From Homarus americanus (taxonomy: Eukaryota > Arthropoda > Malacostraca > Decapoda > Nephropidae): DNA of 64,000 bases. Position numbers and translations under genes: made by a program. The notes beneath the pieces are model-generated. The model made no database searches and had not been told where the DNA came from. It worked only from the letters and a program-made list of their open reading frames with translations. The stretch covers positions 2,323,582 through 2,387,581 of the forward strand of contig NW_024748870.1 in NCBI RefSeq assembly GCF_018991925.1, given 5' to 3'. Below are positions 46,909-57,961 of the stretch, piece by piece; the stretch's first letter is position 1; each line of letters starts with the position of its first letter.

Positions 46909-49900
46909 CAATAAATAAATACAAAAAAAATAATTAAAATCAATAGTGAGAAATGATACAATATATGTATGTTGTGTTGTCAATAGTAAGATAAACAAAT
47001 GAGACCCTGGAATTGTGTAAATGAAGCAGAAAGTCAGATCAGCAACCTGGGACTTGGTTAAAATTTTTGTGATGCCATATGGCAGCAGGGTTTACCATTA
47101 GACAACACAGTATGTTTCCAATATCTTCCCAGGCGATAGTACCTCCCTGTTTGATAGCTGCTTACTACCTACTACTTAACACACACTCACATAATTTTTT
47201 ACTTGAATATTCATTTGACTTTCCAAATAGGGGTAAAGTTTAATACTATCCCTCATTACATACCACCAAACTGCCCTTACTATTTAAATGTTATTACCTT
47301 AATCTTAATAATTCAACAATTTCCCCTGGAACTGTACTTAAATTTTTCACTAACTAATATTCTATAAAATTCTCTTAAAGAGTTAACTGATAAAATGTAA
47401 ACAGTCCCTTCACTGGTTCACTAATAAATGTTTATGTACAGTATATATATTGAAAGTACTTACTGAAATCTATTATGGATGTATGGATCTTTCCTTCAAA
47501 CTTTTCAATCTGCATTGCTTCGTCTTCATAGTCAGAGTAGGATTTCTTGAGGTATCCAAATTTTACTTCCTGCCAAATGGTGATACTGTAATACATATCT
47601 ACTTCACGACATCTACATATTCATCAATATTTGAGTACATTACTATAACATATGTAAGGGTTAGGTTATTCTGTACTTTATTCTTCAAATATATTCTCTA
47701 CTACATATTTCAAGACGATCAGGACCAAAGTGTTTCAGTGAAGTTGTATTATTCTTACAAATACTGTAGTCATTTTCCCTTGTAATAAAGAGCACTGGCC
47801 ATGTGTATGAGGGAAAAATTAAAACTGGGTTTACAACTCATAACTATCATTCATAAGTTGGCAAATGATTATCATCTATCATACAATGTTAAAATACAAT
47901 ACTACTATTAAAATAAGATGCTAATATTTGGTCTCACATTAGAGTGCTTATTTAGTTATATTTCAATAAACAATTATTCATAAATACCCATGTTCTGTTT
48001 TAAATATTAGTAATACAGTACAGTACTTACTACAGGTACAAGGGTGTTTTACTTACCATGTATTTCTTGTTGTGTGCCTTGGAAATCAGATGTGACAACA
48101 TTTTGGATGACCTGATTCGTGTAACATCTGTGTCCTTTTGACATAAATGACAGGTGTAGGTCTCAATTCCAGCAATTACTTCTTTATACACAAAATGTAC
48201 ACCTATGAATATGGATTAAAAAAGTTATGAAATACTCTTTAACTGAAATTAAATAATTATTTATTTCACCATATAAAAAGTTACGTTAATGATGGAATGA
48301 AATATGTGTGTGAGGGGAGAAAACAAGTGTCCTGCATGATCCCCATCACTTCATACATACTCCTCAGCTGTTCCTCTCTTTCCCACATCCCATTTACACT
48401 TTCCATCCATTTCTTTGACACCCTTATACAGTAAGTCCTTTGCTAACATCATGGTTACGTTCTTGTAAACTGTGACGTTATGTGAAACAACGTTAAGATG
48501 GATAAATTTTTCCCATTAGAAACTAAGAAATAAGTAGGTTACGTTCCCAGCCTCCCCTCACCCCGATAACATGCATCACAATTAAGACAATATAAACAGA
48601 TTGTAAATACTGCTATGCCGCAAATACATATAAAAATAAACTACAATAATGCTTAATTAACATTTAGTATGATATATTGAACTAACTGATGGTCAAAATG
48701 TGAAACGAGCGAGTGGTGGAAGGGAGGATGGCAGGAATCACTGAGACCAAGAGGGTCCTCTTTCCCTCACTGCTTCTTCTCCTGCCATATGTTTTCCTCC
48801 CTTCCAAAAAAAAGCATCCAGTGTTAACTGCCTGGTTTGCTTCTTCTTCTTGTTCTCTGTATAGTTTTTAGTAGCACCAAAGATTCTCCATTCCATTCAG
48901 GTGCACTTTAGAGTTACATTCTTTAATAGGGTCATCTTCAGTCACCATATCCAGTCCCTCTTCTATATGACTGAATGCTACAGCAAAATCACTTGTTGGT
49001 TGTTTTGAAGCCATTTCACTGGGAAAAGTAGAGCAACAATGTAAACAAGGTGAACACGAGATACACAGAACACACGACACATTCAGCAGAGGTGTAAGCG
49101 AGACTGATGCTCCGTGGCGGCGTTGCACAGCATCACGAGGTGGGCGAGGGAAAGTGTTGCATGGAACAAAGTAGTACCGTCTGACCGACAATGTAATAAT
49201 GATTTTACCCAACGTTGTGTGGAGCCTTGGTATGGAACTAGTATCGACGTAATAACAAAACATCAACTAGGACAATGTTGGGCGAGGACTTACTGTATGG
49301 CATTCTATATAATCATGACCCCATAATTCTACCTCTCTTAGTCCTATGTCTGTTCTATCTAATTTCTTTTCCTACTTCTTCTAGAGATCAAGTTTCACAC
49401 TTTCATCCTTCAACCGCTCAACTCTTTATCATGGTTAGTTTTTCATCTGGACTTCTTGTTTTCAGAGTACAGCACCGAGACAAACCCTAACTTCCATACT
49501 ATTAACACCTGGTCGGCAACTCTTCAGTATGTACACTCGCTCCAAAAAAGCATCTTTACGATATTGTGTGAGACAATATGACACAACGATCGATGGATTT
49601 TGACAAAAAAAGATGTGGTGTTCATTTTGAAATTCATTGGGCCCCTCCGTAAAGATACCATGTGGAGCAAGTGTACCATCATAATATGTACTTTTATTTA
49701 TTAGCCATATAAGTACTAGCCACATAGAGAAATATATCATGAACTAGAGTCACAAGATCTTACCAAGGATAGGTTCTGAACAGGAATCAATCTTATCCTC
49801 TAATGATCCTTCTGGAAAAATCCCACGTTGCACATTATGTGGCTGGCGCCGCAGGGTGCCTTTGATGTTTGGATCCTTTGGGGTTATTATCTGCTGTCGT

Positions 49901-52900
49901 AACTGAAGTGTAAATTGAAAACACTTTAAACAGAAGCCTAAAAGTAAGTACAATTTCAACTCCTTTATTTGAAATGGTCATTTAATTAGTTTTGTTTGTA
50001 TGGTACTGTTGGTACGTACAGTCGGGGTCAAAGGTCTTGAACACTTAGCAATATCTGGCATCTACTTGTGAGTTATACATATATGATTGGGATATACTAA
50101 TAACACTACTTGTCATCACACATTATGCGTGAACCACAAAATGGGATAAAATTCTCCTTAATACCCAAGATCTTCGGGTACTTACATGCCAGATACTGTC
50201 AAGTGTTCAAGACTTTTGACCCCGACTGTACATGTATTAGAGGCACAATTTTGGGAAAGAAATACGAAAATGGCATTTGTACTTGTCAAGAAATCCTCTG
50301 TGTATCTACCTCTTAAGTGAAGAGTGTAGAAATGATGTAGATAAATTAAAGAGTCAGCTGAAGTTATGACTACAAGTGATGGGTGAGTTGATCCTCTTAA
50401 AACTCCTAATAATGTTACCATAATGATTAACATCCATTATAGAAGAAGACCAACAATCCAAATGACCCATTAACGTGTAATATCAAAATTTATAAGAAAA
50501 CAAACAAGAAATATGAACAAAGCGCTGTGTAGCAACCAGGAAACTTGTAAACAAAACACCAAGTACTGCAACTCTATTAATACACAGTTTATTATTATTA
50601 TTATTATTATTATATACAATACAGGTAAAAGAAATTACTGTCTCCAGAATGAATGGCTCCCTGTCCTGGCCGCAAAAATGCCAGAAACTTTAAAAGTACT
50701 CTTAGACATCCTTGGGTACATCTAGGGTGTCAAATGCAAATAATCGAGGTCCGTGAATTTTAAGGCCATGCTGTACCAAGAGTATTGTATGAATTTTAAA
50801 AATTTTTATTATCCAACTCACCCGTTTCTTGTGTGATTATCCATACCTACCACATTCATACTTATCTCCCACGTACAGTCCACACAGACTGGTGGCCTCA
50901 CTGTGTCCATTGCTCCCCCACCTCCTTAAACATACAAACCAGGCAATTAATCGGTGGTCAGCCAACTTACCTTCTTGTGGCTTCTGCCATTCTCATGAGT
51001 GTAGAAGGGATCATAGGATGACAAATCCTTGGAGCATACCTGTTAAGAAGGTAAAATTCTATTAGCTAAGCAAGGGATTTAATAAATAAGGTGTACACCC
51101 ACTAAAAAATTATTCGGCACCCATGTCATATTGTATCAAGACATAAGGGTGCCAAATAATTTTTAGTGGGTGTACAGCACAGTCTAAATTAGTAATAGTA
51201 ACAGGAGATAGATTATTGGAAGTAAAGTACAGCCAATAAAAAATTATTCGGCAACCTTACGTCTTGATACAATATGACACGGGTGCCGAATAATTTTTTA
51301 GTGGGTGTACAACAGCTTCATAGATAACTGTACCTTATTGCAACCATTTCTAATCCTTTACTACGTCTTATAATAACAGAACTCCCGATTCCATGTTCTC
51401 ATTTTTTTACTTAATTAAATAATACCTCAAGAAAAGTACATAAATGGATGGCCATTCAATAAACAATATTCATTCCTTAAACCTCTTGAAACTTTACAAT
51501 GGGTCTTCCCATAACAATTGTCTTTCAAACATGATTAATACTAAAATAATATTTACTGTGCTGACAAATAATATTTATAACAACTGAAGCATGTACAGTC
51601 ATACAATTTTATGGGCACGGGTATACACCATCACTCATCATCCACTGCTCGGAGAGTCTGTCGCTACCTAGGAAGCACACAAAGAAACGAACAATACCTG
51701 TTACCTCCTGTCTGTCCTGGAAACTAGCCTTATAAAGTATTAATATTGAAAAGTGAGTGGAATCTCCAACTAAAGCAGTAGGGTGTTCAATGAGCCCACT
51801 ATCAGCTTCATAAGATCAACCTAGGATGATGACTCACTCATTAAAGAGCCTAAGGAATATAGTAGTTGGTGAGAAAACAAGTAAGAAGATATGGCTGAGT
51901 GAACAACTTTCCTTGCTAAGAACTAGGCCTACAACTGTCACTTTTCCCATAATAGCTGAAACCCTAAAGAATTCCATTAACTCTTTGAAGGGAATTTGTA
52001 AGTATGGTGATACAGTACAAACACTCTTCTCTATGAAGTATGCAAGGGATTTGGCAAAGAAGAATTTTTCACAATTTTGGTATGTAAAAAATCTTCTTCT
52101 GAATGTTTATTTGGAATAACTAATACAATGCTGAAAGATATAAGCAAGAGAGCTTACATATCACAGTCCTGACACCCAATTCCTAACAACAATCTTTTCT
52201 ACTGGTTGTCCATTGAAAATTCTTGAGAAAACCTTCCCTGGATTATAGAACTGACATGTTTAAAATTTTATGTAGGCTGAGGAGCTTACAACTGATAACC
52301 CTTCCAGGGGTAGATCCAGGAATATCAGAGTGTCCAAGAAGTTGTCAGGGTGGGTGTAACAGCACCTTTGTTTTGTATAAATATTCACCCAAGTGAATAA
52401 CACCAACTTATTCACCAAGTTATTCAACAATGACTCAACCTGTTGACAATTATAATAATAATAATAATAATAATTAACAGTTTATTGAAAGAGCTTGGCA
52501 GCCAGAAGGCTGAAAATATAAAGTTACATATTTGGGGAATGGGTTTCGAATTACAAATAATATACAAGTAACGATTATACACGGCTAAGCGCAGGTCAGC
52601 TGATTTATCAAATAGCCGGCTCACTCTCTCGCCTCTCTCACGCCCAGAGGAGGAAGCAGAACCTTACCACTTGATCATGGAAGAACACGTAACTCAAGGG
52701 CTCTCAAAGTGCATTCACAACACTTCCCTGCAGAGAATTCATAATTTATTCTCTCAAAACAGATCTGTGTATATATTTGCTTCAACAATAAAGTAAAAGC
52801 AGCAAGAAGTGTTTACATCAAGCCCTGCCACTTAAAGAGTTCTAGAACTTAATTAAAACAATTAATGTGATACCAAAACAGCAATCACGTGGGAAACATG

Positions 52901-54917
52901 GCGAGCACACCCAGCTGGGAGGGCTTTTGGGGGAGGGATGCTGTAAGCCCCCAGATTATTTTTAATCTGACCAATTTCATGGGCATTTTGAGGCCATTTT
53001 GAGCCATGTGCACTTGATATTAGAAAGTATTCTGAGGTCAATAGTAATTACTTATTACCATACAAAAATACCTCGGTACAATACTGTATTAAAGAAAAGT
53101 ATTGGAATTTTATAATGAAAGAGGGGGGGGGGGTCACCCGGCTCCCCTGGACCCCCCTGCCTTCAGAGAAGACACACCAGCGTGGACCTCATAAGGACAT
53201 TTGAATTCCTAAAAGGGTCAAAAGATGAAAGCATAGATAAATTTTTCAAGATAATAAGTGTCATAAAACAAGAGGTTACAGCTTCAAGTTTGCCAAATTG
53301 TAATGCAGAATGAATACTGTATGAGAAAGTACATCTTCCCACAGAGGGCAGTAGACCTGTGGAGCAGTCTACCAGCTGAAGTTGTGGAAACAAAAACAGA
53401 TTTGGGCTTCAAAATAACACAGGACAAAACTATCAAGACCACTGGTCTCCTCCCTCACCATAGCCACCTCTAGTTGTGGCCTTGAGGTAAAATTAGATGG
53501 ATAGGTTTAAGGATTACATCAAGGTTTAGAATCAAGACTATATGTAATTCACAAGTCAACTAGTGAAAGGCTTCAGTCATAAATAAAATGAAAGTAGAAT
53601 GATAGGAGATAAGTTGGCACTAATGAGTAACTAGATATAGCCACAATTACATTATTAATGGTGAAACTTGTATAATGACTGTTACCTGACAGTGGATAAT
53701 GAGACGAGTGCCATTCTGGTTATTTTGGTAGTCAACTTCATATTTGTTCCCTTCTATCGAGTTGAAGAGCAAATCTGGAAACAGAGTCATAAAGTTAAAT
53801 ATGGAACTATTGTACAGTGATACTGTATCTCCATTAGCCGGAACAATTGGTACAGAGCACTTCCGGGAATGAGAGATTTCCGGGTAACGAGACGACTCTC
53901 TCAAAGCTGGAAAAAATCCCTCATCCCTGAATATTCGGGGTAACGGACATATTTTCTTGGAAGTTCCGGAGATTTTGCATTACATCATCTCTCAAACCCG
54001 GAAAGAAATCCCCCATCACCGGAATTTTCTGGGTACAGGTACTGGGAAAATTTTATCCGAATTTTCCAGGATGAAGCATTATTTCATCTCTCAAAGCCGG
54101 AAAAATAATATCCCCCACCCCAGAATTTTTTTCTCGGAATTTCCGGAAAATGAGCCTCATTTTCACCTCTCAAACCCGGAAAAAACTCCCCCATCCCCAA
54201 AATTTTCTGGGTACTGAGAAAATTTTATCAGAATTTTCCAGAAAATTTCCGCACCGGAAAATCATTCCCAAAGCCAGAGTTTTTGGGAAAATTCCGGCTT
54301 TGTGAACGATTTTCCTAGAAAAATTTCAATTCCGGCTATCGGAGAGTTCCGGTTAAGAGGGATTCCGGCGAACAGAGATATTTCTGTGTTAACATTACTG
54401 TAGTATTAATTTATGATAACCAATTTCCAATATCAATGTCAATGTACATCACTTAAATAAAATGGAAGAACTAAATTGTTATAAAGTTTATTGAATATTT
54501 CTAAATCTTTATTTTATAAAGCTATTTATCTTTTTTCATGCTTTATCTGAGCGTTAATCTTCCACATTAGCTCCGGACCTCCCTTATCTTTTTTATTCAA
54601 CCTTTTCTTTCATTGTCCTGTTCTAAATACAATAGTTTTTCTCATAGCTTTTACCCCCCCCCCCCACCAAAAAAAAATCCCTTCTACAGTATGCTTTAAC
54701 ACACTGTACAAGGTGTCTCAAAAACTGTACACACACACACACACTGACTTACAGATTTTCATGGTGGTCACATTTATTTATTTATTTTTTATTTATGTAT
54801 TTATTTTTTTTTTTAAGGGGAATAACACACCCGGGAACAGGTCACTGACCCACATCAGGCCTGGGGGGCGAAAATATTATAATTATAATTATAATTATAA
54901 TTATAATTATAATAATA

Positions 54918-54988
<71 letters not shown>

Positions 54989-55051
54989 TATTATTATTAT
55001 TATCATTATTACTATAATTAATAAAATTAATAACAGAATTATAAATATAAA

Positions 55052-55087
<36 letters not shown>

Positions 55088-57922
55088 CATAAATAAATAC
55101 AAAAATGATAAATATAAATCAAGAGTGAGAATTGATATACATTATGTATGTTGTGTTGTCAAAGTAAGAGAAACAAATGAGACCCTGCAATTGTTTGTAA
55201 ATGAGGCAGAAAGTCAGATCATCAACCTGGGACTTGGTCACATATGGCAGCAGGGTCTACCATTAGACAACAAATTATGCTTCCAATAGGTATCTTCCCA
55301 GGCGGTAGTACCTCCCTGTTTGGTAGCTGCCTACTACCTAATGTATTGTACTGTGTTACAACAGCAACATTGTCCACACTTGTGGGATACCTCGCACATC
55401 AACAAGTGAGGACAATGTCTTTGTTGTTGCGATTGACACAATATTCTGTAAGGCAGCGTGTGTGTGTACATTTGTTTTGAGACACCCTATAAAGTACAGT
55501 AGTATTTACATAATTATTCAAAAATCTAATTCTGTTGATTTTTTTACTTCTCATTACAGGTAGTGTATCAGCTTTTCCAAATTACCTCATAACTTATACA
55601 GGACAACTTAGTGTTCCCACTTAAACAAAAGGCTTAAAATTTATTACAAAATAACACTCACTTACCAATAGCTTCCTGTAGTTTGGAACAATTGTCATAA
55701 TCAAAATCAACAGTCCAAAAGTCTTTTAACCGAGTATCTGTCTCCATTATGTCTTCTGCTTCTGCCTGTAAGTAAAAAGGAAGAATTTGATTTATTTATT
55801 TAATTTTATTTTTTAATTCCTAGGACAGATCTATGGAAGGGAAGTGGGGGGTGGAGGGGGGATCACTTTTGAAGTTTTATTAATCTTCAAATTTTTTCTT
55901 TTATACAGTATAATGTTTACAACATAAAACACTGTGGGTAGTCATGGTAATGTGTGGATGTTTCATATGTGACATTTAAATTCTAACTGCCAAAAGTGGA
56001 CCTCCTTTATTTCTTCTACTTGGATGGGTGACTGCCTGTCCCTAAGAACATCAGATACTGCTGGCATAAGGACTCTACTAGAAACAAGCATGTCATGGCT
56101 TTGTTAGCTGTCAAGGGTGCATCCAAAGAAGTTTCCTGGATGCCGGAAGCCCCCCTTGACCAGGAACCTGACCTCACCTCGTGGAAATTCTACCACCACG
56201 GGCCGGCCACTCAATTGACCTCACCTCGGCCATGCACTTAGTCAAGGAACCTCAGTTGAGTCTAAGCTGTCAGCGCAGATACATCTACTCTTGGTCTTCT
56301 TATCTATATTAATTTACAGCTTGTTGTTTATTTTTAATTTGAATTGTGAGAGAGAAGATTAGACACCTGAGTCCTCAGCAGTGTCTAAGGCTATGTCTGG
56401 AAGACAGCATCTCAACTTTCATGGAAGGGCATCCCAAACGTGCATATGCCTTTGAGGAGGCTGTCCTGCAGACCCAACCTAAATCAAGGAAACACAAGCT
56501 GAAAAACCTGTATCATACACATTGGGTGCAATGCCTACATGCCCTAGAAACCTTTGTAGAGTTACCTGCCTTGGTAGTGGCCAGCAAGGAAAACATTGTG
56601 GAGACTAGTTCTGGCAACTGGCCCACACACTCACTCAGGCACTGCTCCTCGCCATCACCAGCACAGACTTCATTGTTTCCCTGGTGATCACCAACAATGC
56701 ACTATCCTACCTGAAAGGTGTGACCACAAGCCTTCAAGCAGAGGCCAAGGACATAGTTGAGGCCAGCAGCGAAATTGACTGTGTGAAAGCAGCACTACAA
56801 GACGTCCGAAACAACATGGATGATCACTACACTGAATGGTTTTGTCAGGCAGAACAGCTCTGTGAGGCTGTAGGTGTTAAACCTTCCACGCCCAAACACT
56901 GCAAACGCCAAAGACACAGAGACATCACGTCAGCTGATGGATCAACTGAATACTACAAGAGAACGGAGGCCATTCCACACCTAGACCATCTCCTGGCAGA
57001 GCTAGAGATGAGGTTTATCCCCCTGCACCAGAAGGCCTTCTAGGGACTCTGCATCATCCCATCCATCTTGGTAACTCTGACACCAGCAGAGGGCAACAGA
57101 AGAATACAAGAGCTGAATGACCTCTACTGGGAGGACCTGCCATCTCCTGGTAGCATCAAGAGTGAGGGACACACCTGGAGTGTCAGGTGAGAGAAAAAAG
57201 CCAAAGACCAGGACCTCACCAGCCTTCCAACTACACTGACCACCACCCTCTCTCAGACACCAGGTTCCTAGTTCCCCAATGTGAGGTCCCTGCTCATTAT
57301 CCTGTGCACCCAGAGAACAACAACATGCTCTGCTAAAATATCTTTCAGTGGACTGAAAAGACTAAAAACACCAATCAGGTCAACAATGAGGAACAAGAGA
57401 CTGACAAACTACTGCAGATGCACTGAGATATAACCAGTGGACATAAACCAAACAATTGACACATTTACACAGCAAAATCGTAAGAGAATGAAATATGCAA
57501 ATATACTTGCTGAAAAGAAAAGGATCTGCTTTACATGGGCCAGTAGGCCTTCTGAAGAATTCTGAATTCTTATGTCATTATGTTTTACAGTATTTATGTA
57601 CACATTAATTTACTGCAATAAAAATGTGGTACACACTATATAATTATGTATTCAGCTCAATAAATTCATGTATTTTATGTTTCTGCAATTAAATAAACCC
57701 CTGAACCCCTGTAGATAGAACTGTTTCTCAAGTGTTAGTGCTCTGAAGTCAAGCATGTTAGTTCCTCACCTCGCTCAAATACTGTACTTGGAAACTGCCC
57801 TTACCCAATTAATGACTTTTTTTCCTGTAAGAACACTATACAGTACAGGTTGACAACCCTTTATCCGAAATTCCGAAAACCGAAAAGCTCTAAAAACCGA
57901 AAGTTTTTTCGTGGGGCAATAT

Positions 57923-57961
<39 letters not shown>

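Noticed and set aside
46598..46924. Open frame made of poly-isoleucine and poly-asparagine
   Set aside because: Pure translation of (TAA)n/(TTA)n simple repeats; the same applies at 54842-55102.
49462..49740. Minus-strand open frame of 92 codons between exon 5 and the 48429 element
   Set aside because: No recognisable domain, no agreeing splice phase with neighbouring exons, and the exon chain is complete without it.
51826..52119. Plus-strand open frame of 97 codons in an intron
   Set aside because: Lysine/leucine-rich but without a family match, splice sites or repeat support; left as unassigned intron.
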